A DNA stretch of 64,000 nucleotides. Origin: Oleiphilus sp. GTDB taxonomy: Bacteria > Pseudomonadota > Gammaproteobacteria > Pseudomonadales > Oleiphilaceae. Numbering within the stretch: position 1 is the first letter of the stretch; each line of letters begins with the position of its first letter. The stretch spans positions 1 through 64,000 of the forward strand of contig PZPK01000005.1 in the NCBI GenBank assembly GCA_006212045.1, written 5' to 3'. The notes under the pieces were generated by a model that made no database searches, had not been told where the DNA came from, and saw only the letters and a program-made list of their open reading frames with translations. Positions 21,172 to 29,183 of this stretch are shown here, piece after piece. The translations under genes and the position numbers were made by a program.

Positions 21172-21621
21172 CTAGGCTGATTGCCGATTGTGTTGCTCCT
21201 GCTTACCTGCAAACAGAGGTTGCAGGACACCAATTTTCTGGAGCCATTGGTTCGCTTCAATATCGCTGTAAAATATGGATTTCTGATAGGGCTGGTTATC
21301 ACTCAGGATCTCTTCAAACTGATACAGCAAGTGACCCCTGTTCTCCGGGCTGATGACAACGCACAATGCAATCATGCCTTTAATGTAGGACCAGGTATTT
21401 AAGGCACGAAAGGTCTCGATTTGCTCCTGCTCCGAGATCAGCAATTCCAGATCCTGCAGATTCAGGACGCAAACCCATTCCCTGGCGAAGTAGCGACTAA
21501 CCTGTTTTTTGTAATCGACGGCGTAGACGAAGGTTTGGTCATGATTCCAGCTTCCGGACAGCCGGACGTGCAGCACATCATGTACCGGTTGGATTGAGTA
21601 TCCAGGCGTGGGCTCTTTCAT
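21172..21621 (-). CDS. conserved hypothetical protein, possible SpoIIAA/STAS-like fold
   Basis: 149-residue soluble protein without signal peptide or membrane helix. The alternating beta/alpha pattern (VLHVRLSGSWN, YFAREWVCVLNLQDLELL, IKGMIALCVVISPENRGHLLYQFEEIL, then SIFYSDIEANQWLQKIG at the end) resembles SpoIIAA-like/STAS-fold proteins, which often finish with a 'F.d..eA..WL' helix. An excellent Shine-Dalgarno (GGGAGG, 5 nt spacing) supports the gene. It stands alone upstream of gacA. Function unknown; the fold assignment is a guess from pattern, not from a match. Confidence 0.65.
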   Translation of the reverse strand: MKEPTPGYSIQPVHDVLHVRLSGSWNHDQTFVYAVDYKKQVSRYFAREWVCVLNLQDLELLISEQEQIETFRALNTWSYIKGMIALCVVISPENRGHLLYQFEEILSDNQPYQKSIFYSDIEANQWLQKIGVLQPLFAGKQEQHNRQSA

Positions 21622-22001
21622 AGCGCCTCCCGTATTCAGTGTGGACCTTTAAGGTACTTTTTATTCTCTTGGGCTGAGCCGTCTGGTACCGCATCGACGG
21701 ATGGCTAGAGTGTTTACATTCAATCTTTTAGCGCGAAGATCGTCTCCTTTAGTCGGATGTCGGTGCGTGCGTAACGCTCTGCCACTGATATCAAAAAAAG
21801 TGGCCTGTCAGTGTTGACCCGAACCAGGCGCGCCGACAATTGAACAAAAAACACACATTCACATCCTAACAAAAGATTACTTTAAATTTAGGAATATCAC
21901 AGATCGTGTTTCTATCAAAAACAGGGCATTGATAACCAACGCGCATATACAGGAGTGAAAAGCCACCAACACCCGCCCGGAATATGAATAGTTTCAGTTG
22001 C
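21622..22001. other. intergenic region upstream of the STAS-like gene
   Basis: About 380 bp between two minus-strand genes. It contains CACTGA ... TCAGTG arms near 21783-21813 and A+T-rich stretches near 21880-21900, but no promoter or terminator that I can defend, and no ORF of interest. Confidence 0.35.
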
Positions 22002-23228
22002 TTAAAAGTACTTCACCAACTCGACCTGAAGATAGTCCTCATCCTGAATAAACCAGGTCTTCTCCAAACCGGCAGGGTCGGCGGGTAACCCCAGGAAGTT
22101 AAGTCGTGGGGCCGAAGCTCCGTCGAAGACCCGCGCCTCAAGATTCACCTTGAGGTCGTTCCTGAGACGTTTGCTCATTTCCAGCGAATAAAACTTCTCG
22201 GAGGTCTTGGGATCATAAACCACGCCCGCCAGGATCTCGGATGAATCGGCGTCATTAAAGGCATAGCGCCAGCCCACGAACAGATCGCGCTCAAAGCTGT
22301 GTGGCGCGTTTTCTTTCCGGTCGTCAAACAGATACTCCAATAGCCAGCCAAGGTCTGCAGCGCTGTCAAAAATGCCGATCTGCGTATACTCAAACCCGGC
22401 AACTGCCGCACTATAACGCTGCCCTACCCCACTGTTGCTGATCCCTTCGAATTTCAGCAACCAGTCTTCGTAGATGTACTGCAGCTCCAGCCCGGTTTGA
22501 TCTACCGTGGTGTATCGGGGAATAAATTTCGGATCGGTGAAACTGCCATTAAATTGCAGTATCGGTTCTCGACTGGTTCCCGAAAAGTGTGAAATGGCAA
22601 ATTCCAGCTCGTCGATGTAATGAGAATAACGCAAGGCAAAATCACTGTGCAATTCTTCTGCCCCCGAATCATACACAACCCGGTCCGTATCGACAGTTAG
22701 AGGAAAGCCCAGGCGGCCATCAACTCCAGTGAAGCTACGCTCGCGAAAATAAGGTAGCCAGAACAGGTCCAGCGTACCCCAGTCCTTCTCAAACGATAAC
22801 TTGGTGAGCGGCTGTCCGAGTTTGTCCTCTCCGTCTATATTTTCCACCTGATCGTTCTGGTTAATCACGTCGACCAGATGGCGTGACTCGGTGACACCCC
22901 AGAAAACCTTTGTAACGCCCGCTTTAAATTCCCATTCATCACCTACATGTGTCCACAAGGCCTCACGCACGTCAACATGACTGCGTTCGGAGTCTTCCTT
23001 GTCTACCCTGCCAAAGAGCACGACATCAAAGCTATTGTCACCCCGTCGTTCCCCGAATTCGATCTCGCCCCGAATCGAGGGTTGAAAGGTATCCTGCCCG
23101 GCGGCCCCCGGTTCAGGAAAATACCTCAGTTCAAGGCCTATTTCAGACGAAAGGCTTGCCAGCAAGTTGGGGCTGAACAAGGTAAAGGCCAGAACCAACA
23201 CAAGGTAAAGCCGGGTTTTCAGTTGCAA
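22002..23228 (-). CDS. outer-membrane beta-barrel protein (porin-like), unknown substrate
   Basis: Roughly 408-residue exported protein. The ORF begins with GTG immediately abutting AGGA, which cannot work as a ribosome site; the fourth codon TTG lies 8 nt after AGGAG and is preferred here. Either way the N-terminus is a signal peptide (KTRLYLVLVLAFTLFSPNLLAS). The mature part shows alternating aromatic beta strands with acidic loops (FEFGERR-type turns, ALRYSHYIDELEFAISHFSG, LLEYLFDD, DLFVGWRYAFND) and ends in Phe (LVELVKYF style), the signature recognised by the Bam complex. No specific porin family was identified. Divergent from lexA, with the LexA boxes lying between, so it may be affected by LexA. 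Not in an operon with any transporter. Confidence 0.75.
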   Translation of the reverse strand: MQLKTRLYLVLVLAFTLFSPNLLASLSSEIGLELRYFPEPGAAGQDTFQPSIRGEIEFGERRGDNSFDVVLFGRVDKEDSERSHVDVREALWTHVGDEWEFKAGVTKVFWGVTESRHLVDVINQNDQVENIDGEDKLGQPLTKLSFEKDWGTLDLFWLPYFRERSFTGVDGRLGFPLTVDTDRVVYDSGAEELHSDFALRYSHYIDELEFAISHFSGTSREPILQFNGSFTDPKFIPRYTTVDQTGLELQYIYEDWLLKFEGISNSGVGQRYSAAVAGFEYTQIGIFDSAADLGWLLEYLFDDRKENAPHSFERDLFVGWRYAFNDADSSEILAGVVYDPKTSEKFYSLEMSKRLRNDLKVNLEARVFDGASAPRLNFLGLPADPAGLEKTWFIQDEDYLQVELVKYF

Positions 23229-23340
23229 AGCAAGCACTCCTGTCAGGTCAGTTTACGAACTCATGATGCGGCGCGGGAACGGGCCTTTCAAGCAAATAAA
23301 TGGAAAAGTTCTTTCCAGGACATTTACAAAACCCAAAACA

Positions 23341-23356
23341 CTGTATACATTTACAG
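23341..23356. promoter_or_regulatory. LexA box 1
   Basis: CTGTATACATTTACAG fits the LexA operator CTG-N10-CAG with an AT-rich, alternating centre. It lies about 76 bp before the lexA start codon and overlaps a possible -10 (TACATT) of a promoter whose -35 would be TTTACA at 23323-23328. Confidence 0.9.
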
Positions 23357-23359
23357 ATA

Positions 23360-23375
23360 CTGTATATTGAAACAG
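23360..23375. promoter_or_regulatory. LexA box 2
   Basis: CTGTATATTGAAACAG, again CTG-N10-CAG, 3 bp after box 1. Tandem boxes ahead of lexA are common and give tight autoregulation of lexA-sulA; the divergent outer-membrane protein gene begins about 110 bp away. Confidence 0.9.
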
Positions 23376-23431
23376 TGAGGAGACAGCCCGTTGGTTGTCC
23401 ATGTGTTAAGAGATCAAGGAGCCCTCACAGG

Positions 23432-24040
23432 ATGATCAAGCTGACCAAACGACAGGCGGAAGTGCTGGAAATCATTCGCCAGAATGTAGACGAAACAGGC
23501 TACCCCCCTACTCGTGCAGAAATTGCCGAGAAGCTTGGGTTCAAATCCGCAAATGCGGCTGAGGACCATATCAAGGCCCTGGCCAAGAAAGGCGCGATAG
23601 AAATAGTACCCGGCGCGAGCCGAGGAATACGCCTTCCCCAATCTGAGCCAGAAGGGCTTCCCATCGTTGGCCAGGTTGCTGCGGGGAATCCGATTCTCGG
23701 GGAAGAAAACATTGAGGATTACTGCTCACTGGCACCGGAATTTTTTGCTCCCCCTGCCGACTACCTCTTGCGCGTACGTGGCATGAGCATGAAGGACATT
23801 GGTATTTATGATGGAGACTTACTGGCCGTGCATCGCACTAATCAGGTCAGAAACGGTCAAGTCGTGGTCGCACGTATTGAGGATGAAGTCACCGTCAAAC
23901 GCTTCATGAAGAACAAGCACCTTGTGGAACTACTCCCTGAAAATGAGGAATTTGATCCCATCGTGGTGGATTTAAGAGAGCAGCCAGTTGAAATTGAAGG
24001 GCTGGCTGTTGGTGTGATTCGAAAGGAGACACTGCAATGA
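23432..24040 (+). CDS. lexA: SOS repressor LexA
   Basis: Transcriptional repressor of the SOS response that self-cleaves when RecA filaments form. The ORF track starts 44 codons early; the ATG giving [18 protein letters not shown] is correct, with AAGGAG about 10 nt upstream. At 203 residues every landmark sits at E. coli-like positions: winged helix-turn-helix (about 1-65), cleavage site Ala84-Gly85 (VAAGNP), catalytic Ser119 (RGMSM) and Lys156 (TVKRF). Two LexA boxes upstream show autoregulation, and sulA overlaps its stop codon by 4 bp. Confidence 0.98.
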   Translation: MIKLTKRQAEVLEIIRQNVDETGYPPTRAEIAEKLGFKSANAAEDHIKALAKKGAIEIVPGASRGIRLPQSEPEGLPIVGQVAAGNPILGEENIEDYCSLAPEFFAPPADYLLRVRGMSMKDIGIYDGDLLAVHRTNQVRNGQVVVARIEDEVTVKRFMKNKHLVELLPENEEFDPIVVDLREQPVEIEGLAVGVIRKETLQ

Positions 24041-24588
24041 AACAACTGTCAATGTATGACCAGACGCTCGGATCAACCGCTTCTGTTGCCGATACAACAC
24101 TGCCCGAACTGGCAGCCTTCCATACGCTAGAAACGGCACCCGAGGCCAAGCGCGACAGCGGCCTGAGCTACGCCTCAGACGCGCCTGACTGCCAGCCGGA
24201 ACCGATACCGGCAAATGTCACGGAAATCATTATTGCAAAAGACAAGTCCGATCGCGTTCAAATGCTTTTGCCGATGCTGACTCACCTGAGTCAGGATGCG
24301 CGCTGGCTGGCCTGGGTAGACCCTCCGTTGCAACTTCTGAAAAGATGGCGCGAGCAAGCCGGCAATATTCGCAATGACGACATTATGATCATTCGCTCGG
24401 ACAGCAGAAACTCGGCGCTGGAACTCACGCAAAGAGCCCTGAGAGCAGGCACCTGCCATGCCGTTATCGTTTGGACTGAGCATTTATCGCAAGACCAGTT
24501 TAATGCGCTCGAACAGGCATCTGCAGAAGGAGACAGTCACGGGATCGTGCTCAGGTCTCGTCATGACAAGGCGGATTTTGGAAGCTAG
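24037..24588 (+). CDS. sulA: SulA-like cell division inhibitor
   Basis: SOS-induced protein expected to bind FtsZ and halt septation while DNA is damaged. The 183-residue protein is divergent from E. coli SulA, but its C-terminal half has the RecA/SulA-type pattern: [35 protein letters not shown], and a following [20 protein letters not shown], with [20 protein letters not shown]. The first 60 residues are low in recognisable features. Its ATG overlaps the lexA stop (ATGA), making a lexA-sulA operon as in Pseudomonas, which is the strongest support. A Lon-targeting tail cannot be judged. Confidence 0.88.
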   Translation: MKQLSMYDQTLGSTASVADTTLPELAAFHTLETAPEAKRDSGLSYASDAPDCQPEPIPANVTEIIIAKDKSDRVQMLLPMLTHLSQDARWLAWVDPPLQLLKRWREQAGNIRNDDIMIIRSDSRNSALELTQRALRAGTCHAVIVWTEHLSQDQFNALEQASAEGDSHGIVLRSRHDKADFGS

Positions 24589-24962
24589 GACATTTCCGTT
24601 AAGGGCGAAACTTGGGGGCCGCCCCACCGCGACCCATTGACGTATTTCGGTTCAGTGAAGTGACATTGAAGCCGGTACGGAAGCGCGCTGGACAGGATAG
24701 AAAAAGCAGGCAGAAGAAATCTCTACGGGTAAAAACCACAAGATAAAAACCAAAAGTTAAAGAAGTAAAGCAGCGGCCAGCCCAACCCTGACGATGACAT
24801 CCCTGAAACCACTTCACCTCAACGGTGGAGGGCACGGATTAACGCCCAGTTTGATTAGATATGCGTCTTTAGAGGCTTAGCCTGCCCGGGAAAGCAGGCC
24901 TTAAAAGTGCCGTTACTGACCCGGTACTTATTTTCCGGTTTTGCAATGAATGCACAGCGCAA
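24589..24962. other. intergenic region between convergent lexA-sulA and a small gene
   Basis: About 370 bp without a convincing gene. A GC-rich hairpin GCCTGC ... GCAGGC (24880-24899) lies between the convergent units but lacks a proper T-run on either strand. A Cys-rich 78-residue minus-strand ORF here looks like a chance frame. Confidence 0.4.
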
Positions 24963-25208
24963 TTAATGCAGAGTGCGACCGTTAAACTCTTCCTCTTCCT
25001 TGGCCAATACCGCCTTGGAAACATTGCTGGCAGCCTGCACACCCGCACCCATCATGGCCTTGGCCACAACCACTTCATTGCCATGCAAAAACTCGGAAAC
25101 CTGTTCGGAAAACTGGATCACTACCAAAGGCGCGTCATCGCTGTCTATTTTCTGCAGCGCATAAGAGCCGTCTTCTAGCTCAATAATCTCTAAAAAAGAA
25201 CTACTCAT
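24963..25208 (-). CDS. conserved hypothetical protein (small, soluble)
   Basis: 81-residue protein with a strong ribosome site (AGGAGA, 5 nt before ATG). Starts MSSSFLEIIELEDGSYALQK; residues 25-45 form an amphipathic strand/helix (PLVVIQFSEQVSEFLHG) and the rest is an Ala-rich helix (KAMMGAGVQAASNVSKAV) with an acidic run EEEE. No known domain recognised. It follows the 164-residue DUF6586-type gene with a 33-bp gap, forming a two-gene unit next to sulA, a placement I remember from Pseudomonas genomes where both are uncharacterised. Confidence 0.75.
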   Translation of the reverse strand: MSSSFLEIIELEDGSYALQKIDSDDAPLVVIQFSEQVSEFLHGNEVVVAKAMMGAGVQAASNVSKAVLAKEEEEFNGRTLH

Positions 25209-25241
25209 AATATCTCCTGTTTACTTGGCTTCCGAGCGTGT

Positions 25242-25736
25242 CTACCACTCTTGCTGCTGCTCGCGTGTAAAGCGGATATAGTCTTTGAATCCGGCCAGCA
25301 CACCCTCCAGACGCTCGATGTCATCGACGTCATTCTGCACGTCCAGATTCTTGAGGGAAAGGCCTTCCGGCGCGGATTGCGTTGCTGTTTCCACGCGTCG
25401 TTGCTGGAGTATAAGGACATCATCTCCATCAATACGCTCGAGCAACTGGCTTAACCAACTATCTGGTGACGATTTCAGGTTTATCAAGTGCTGCACTGTT
25501 GCATGTTGTTGGTTCTCGTTCTGGAGCAGATGCCGAAAACGGCTGATGCTTCCGGGCGCCAATCCGGCATATTCTGCCACTTCCTGTAGCCAGGCGATCC
25601 ATGTAGAGCGCAGGCACAGCCAAACGGCATAGTCCAATGCTTTTTGCGCGCGAGGGTCGTCGCTCTGCCCGTAACATTCCAGAAGATTCTGCGCGTAGAA
25701 CAGACGGTCGTTGGTTTCCTGTGCCAATGAACGCAT
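25242..25736 (-). CDS. DUF6586-type hypothetical protein
   Basis: 164-residue soluble, helix-rich protein. The start MRSLAQETNDRLFYAQNLLECY is followed by ALDYAVWLCLRSTWIAWLQEVAEYAG, a Trp-rich helical segment, and an acidic C-terminal half (NLDVQNDVDDIERLEGVLAGF). The pattern and its position after lexA-sulA match an uncharacterised Pseudomonas family I know as DUF6586; that label is from memory. Ribosome site is weak (GGGTAA). No catalytic motif is visible. Confidence 0.7.
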   Translation of the reverse strand: MRSLAQETNDRLFYAQNLLECYGQSDDPRAQKALDYAVWLCLRSTWIAWLQEVAEYAGLAPGSISRFRHLLQNENQQHATVQHLINLKSSPDSWLSQLLERIDGDDVLILQQRRVETATQSAPEGLSLKNLDVQNDVDDIERLEGVLAGFKDYIRFTREQQQEW

Positions 25737-25934
25737 TTCAGATTACCCGATAATTTTCTGCCGCTCATTATAACCTGATAACTCGGGACTGTGCCTGACT
25801 TAAATTTTTTCAGGCCACGGAAATCTTGGGATCAAAACATTGCTGATTGGCGTATTTTGATCTTTACTGATCAGTGAGGCTCCACTTCTCCCGAAACTCC
25901 TCAATATTAAATTGATCATTGGAATTACAGATCT

Positions 25935-26963
25935 ATGACGACTCGCGTTCTGATATGCGATGATTCAGGCGTCGCCCGCAAACAAATGGCACGTTCTCTT
26001 CCCCAAGACTGGGATATCGATGTGTCCTTTGCCGAGCATGGTGCAGATGCGCTTGAGGCTATCAAGGAAGGAAAAGGCGATATCATGTTTCTGGATCTCA
26101 ACATGCCTGTCATGGACGGCTATGAGACTCTGGAGAATATCGTCAAGCAGGACCTTCCTACATTGACGATCGTCGTATCCGGCGATATTCAACCGGAAGC
26201 GCACGAGCGCGTGAAAGCGCTGGGCGCCGTGGCGTTCATCAAAAAGCCTGTCGACCAAACCAATCTGGTAGAAATCCTGTCTGACTTTGGTCTGTATCGG
26301 CCGGGAAGCTTGGAAGAGGTGCCGGAAGAAAAACATGCGGCCCACCTTTCCAATGTCAAAAAGGCTGCAGGCGAGCTTGATTACCGCGACTGCATTCAGG
26401 AAATCAGCAATGTCGCCATGGGACAAGCCGCAGATTTGTTGGCCCGACTGCTGAATGTATTCGTCAAGATGCCCATTCCAAACGTCAATGTATTGGAAGT
26501 CAGTGAACTCGAGATGGCGCTTTCGCTGTCTCAGGAAAACGAAACATTCTCCGCTGTTTGCCAGGGATTTATTGGTTCGGGCATGTCTGGCGAAGCGCTG
26601 ATTATGTTTACCGATTCCAGTTACAGTGACATGGCCAAGCTACTTAACTATCAGGGCGAAGTTGATCGCATGGTAGAACTGGAACTGATCATGGAGATCG
26701 CCAGCATCCTGAGTGGCGCATGCATCAAGGGCATTGCTGAACAACTCGATATCAGCTTCAGTCAGGGACACCCGATGGTGTTGGGCCAACATGTTAAGGT
26801 CAGTGACTTAATCCGTGCCAATTCGAGCCGCTGGAAACAAACACTGGCCATCGAGATTACGTACGAAATCGAAAATCACAACATCACCTGTGATGTACTA
26901 CTGCTATTTACGGAAGACTCTTTGGAAAAACTCTACCAAAAGCTTTCTTATTTGATGGACTAG
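25935..26963 (+). CDS. response regulator with C-terminal CheC/CheX-like phosphatase domain
   Basis: Signalling protein of 342 residues. Residues 1-120 form a receiver domain: acidic pair (ICDDSG), phospho-acceptor Asp in MFLDLNMPVMDG, Lys in AFIKKPVD. Residues about 145-342 resemble CheC/CheX, the phosphatases that remove phosphate from CheY: the first ExxN motif is present (QEISNVAMGQAADLL), while the second reads EIAS, so one catalytic Asn may be lost. Such REC-CheC proteins may dephosphorylate their own or another receiver. It lies 9 bp upstream of a diguanylate cyclase, implying a shared pathway. No chemotaxis genes are near. Confidence 0.85.
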   Translation: MTTRVLICDDSGVARKQMARSLPQDWDIDVSFAEHGADALEAIKEGKGDIMFLDLNMPVMDGYETLENIVKQDLPTLTIVVSGDIQPEAHERVKALGAVAFIKKPVDQTNLVEILSDFGLYRPGSLEEVPEEKHAAHLSNVKKAAGELDYRDCIQEISNVAMGQAADLLARLLNVFVKMPIPNVNVLEVSELEMALSLSQENETFSAVCQGFIGSGMSGEALIMFTDSSYSDMAKLLNYQGEVDRMVELELIMEIASILSGACIKGIAEQLDISFSQGHPMVLGQHVKVSDLIRANSSRWKQTLAIEITYEIENHNITCDVLLLFTEDSLEKLYQKLSYLMD

Positions 26964-26972
26964 CTTGTCGCT

Positions 26973-27941
26973 ATGAATGATACGGTAAATGACTTCAAGG
27001 AATTTCACTGGTTGATGGACATGATCCAGACGATCGATATCGGTCTAGTCGTCATTGATGCGCAATTCCAGATCAAGGTCTGGAACGGCTTCATGGAAAA
27101 TCATAGTGGCCTGAAATCGCATCAAACCAAAGACAAGAACCTGTTCGAAACCTTTCCGGAGATCCCCGAAGACTGGTTTCGCCACAAAGCCAGTTCAGTG
27201 TTCCTGCTCAAATGTCGATCGTTTATGACCTGGGAACAACGCCCCTATTTGTTCAAGTTCAAAAATTACCGCCCCATTACCGGTACCGAAGAGTTCATGT
27301 ACCAGAACATTACGATTTCGCCGCTGGTTTCCACGACTGGCGAAGTCGAGCATGCCGCCATTATTATGTACGATGTCACCGATATCGCCTCGAATAAAAA
27401 ACTGCTCGAACGCGCCAACCTGGAACTCGAAGAACTCAGTCGCACTGATCGACTGACGCAGCTGAATAATCGAGGCTACTGGGAGGAGTGTCTGGTGCAG
27501 GAGTTTGCCCGCTATCAGCGATACGACACAGTGACTTCGGTAGTGATGTTCGATATTGACCACTTCAAGCGGGTGAATGACACCTATGGGCATCAGGCGG
27601 GTGATGAAGTGATACGACAGGTATCCGAGGCGCTGCGAGAAAATCTTCGCAAAACCGATATTGCGGGACGTTATGGCGGCGAAGAATTCGGCGTGATTTT
27701 GCCGGATACCAATGCCGATAACGCCGTTATCTTTTGTGAGCGTTTGCGCCGACAGATCGAAGCGATGGAAGTCGTGCACGATGATCAGGCGATTCGATTC
27801 ACCGTCAGTCTCGGCATCAGCGAAGCAAATCCAAAAGCGGAAGATTACAAAGACTGGCTGGAACAGGCCGATCAGGCGCTTTATGCCTGCAAGGAAAATG
27901 GGCGAAACCAGACACGTATATTCGAAGAAGGCTGTGATTAG
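26973..27941 (+). CDS. PAS-GGDEF diguanylate cyclase
   Basis: Makes cyclic di-GMP from two GTP. The 322-residue protein has an N-terminal PAS-like sensory domain (about 10-140; LMDMIQTIDIGLVVIDAQFQIKVWN) and a C-terminal GGDEF domain (about 155-318). The active-site motif is GGEEF, functional in known enzymes, and the product-inhibition I-site RxxD is present as RKTD five residues before it. No membrane helices, so it is cytoplasmic. It begins 9 bp after the REC-CheC gene and probably forms an operon with it. Confidence 0.93.
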   Translation: MNDTVNDFKEFHWLMDMIQTIDIGLVVIDAQFQIKVWNGFMENHSGLKSHQTKDKNLFETFPEIPEDWFRHKASSVFLLKCRSFMTWEQRPYLFKFKNYRPITGTEEFMYQNITISPLVSTTGEVEHAAIIMYDVTDIASNKKLLERANLELEELSRTDRLTQLNNRGYWEECLVQEFARYQRYDTVTSVVMFDIDHFKRVNDTYGHQAGDEVIRQVSEALRENLRKTDIAGRYGGEEFGVILPDTNADNAVIFCERLRRQIEAMEVVHDDQAIRFTVSLGISEANPKAEDYKDWLEQADQALYACKENGRNQTRIFEEGCD

Positions 27942-27943
27942 AG

Positions 27944-27962
27944 CCTGATAACGCGTATCAGG
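27944..27962. terminator. hairpin between convergent genes
   Basis: CCTGATA-ACGCG-TATCAGG, 7-bp perfect stem overlapping the stop of the glycosyltransferase and just after the diguanylate cyclase stop. No T-run, so terminator activity is uncertain. Confidence 0.4.
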
Positions 27963-28998
27963 ACTGATAGATCTCAAGATAGGCCTGAGCAATATTCTCT
28001 GGCGAGTACTTTGCCAGCGCCTCACTGGCATTGTGAATACAACGTTTACGTAGCCGAACGTCAGTGTGCAACCTTTGCAGTGCCTGCCAAAGCGCTTTTC
28101 CACTCGCCGGTGGCACCAACAATCCTGTTTCTTCATGATGCACGATATCAGGAATGCCACCTACAGCACTGGCAATCACGGGCTTATTTGCCGCCATGGC
28201 ATCCAACAGGCTCGACCCTAGCCCCTCGCGGTGTGACGGAAACACGAAGTAGTCGAATGCCGCCATCCAGTTCCCGATATCGGTATGGAAACCCGCCAGC
28301 TCGATATTCCCCAGCCCATCAATGTGCGTCTTTAGTTCGGCTTCATCCGGTCCCCGGCCGAGCATAAGAAAGTGAAAATCTGATCCCGCCTGCTTGGCCA
28401 ACGTCGCCGCTTCGATAATAACCGATTGGCCCTTGTCAGCATCCACCAGCGCACCAACATGCCCCACCAGGGTCTTGCCCGGATAGGAAGCCCGAATGGC
28501 TTCGACCTGCTCCTGATTCACCGGGTGCCGCGACAGCGCATCCGGAATCAGCGGTAGAGAACGATTGCTATGCAGGTAGTCCTGCATCACGTTTTGAATG
28601 TAGGAAGAGATGGCCACCACGTGCCTGGCACGAGCATACGCTTTAAACGTCAGGGGGTTACGCTTGGGTGATTTAATAATACGCCGCGTAACGATGTAAG
28701 GCGCCTGGTGGAAACGCTGATACCAGAAAGCCCATTTGACCGCCTTGGCTTCGTGCGCATGCACGACATCAAAATCAGAAAAATGCCGGCCAAACTTCCA
28801 GGCATGAAGCATGGAATGATGGCCACGGATAATCCGCACCGAATTACCGGGGTCGAGATATTCAGGCAACTCGGAGCCGCGCCGAACCAACAGCGTCTGC
28901 TTGAGCCCGGGCAACGCGGCCAGACTCTGAATCAAGGCAAGGGTTTGTCGCTCACCTCCCCTGAAGCCCCTGGCAAAGTTAACATGCAATATATTCAT
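27958..28998 (-). CDS. glycosyltransferase family 4 protein
   Basis: GT-B-fold retaining glycosyltransferase, likely in lipopolysaccharide core or another cell-surface glycan. I use the inner ATG (MNILHVNFARGFRGGERQTL) with AGG 7 nt upstream, rather than the track's GTG five codons earlier, giving 346 residues. The N-terminal domain has the GGxxR acceptor-side loop (RGGERQ) and VVHAHEAK; the C-terminal domain shows the GT4 nucleotide-sugar signature FPSHREGLGSSLLDAMAANKPVIAS with the E(x)7E pattern. Stands alone between the diguanylate cyclase and htpG. The substrate cannot be told. Confidence 0.88.
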   Translation of the reverse strand: MNILHVNFARGFRGGERQTLALIQSLAALPGLKQTLLVRRGSELPEYLDPGNSVRIIRGHHSMLHAWKFGRHFSDFDVVHAHEAKAVKWAFWYQRFHQAPYIVTRRIIKSPKRNPLTFKAYARARHVVAISSYIQNVMQDYLHSNRSLPLIPDALSRHPVNQEQVEAIRASYPGKTLVGHVGALVDADKGQSVIIEAATLAKQAGSDFHFLMLGRGPDEAELKTHIDGLGNIELAGFHTDIGNWMAAFDYFVFPSHREGLGSSLLDAMAANKPVIASAVGGIPDIVHHEETGLLVPPASGKALWQALQRLHTDVRLRKRCIHNASEALAKYSPENIAQAYLEIYQS

Positions 28999-29043
28999 GG
29001 GGCCTATTGTCACCAGCCAGCAGAAATATTGGCAAGCAAAAAA

Positions 29044-29080
29044 TAAAAAAAGGAGCCCGTCTTGTTAAAGACCGGACTCC
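29044..29080 (-). terminator. rho-independent terminator after htpG
   Basis: On the minus strand GGAGTCCGGTCTT, loop TAAC, AAGACGGGCTCC, followed by seven T. The stem has a small internal mismatch. It lies about 100 bp after the htpG stop codon. Confidence 0.8.
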
Positions 29081-29183
29081 CAGAGGACTAGGTTCGCTTA
29101 GTGTGCAACGGAACACCGGCGTCAGAATGCTGTATGTTCGACCCTGATCATGACAACACAACGGCAGCCGGTGCCTGATTACC

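Noticed and set aside
24599-24835. 78-residue Cys-rich minus-strand ORF after sulA
   Set aside because: No ribosome site or family pattern; base composition like non-coding spacer.
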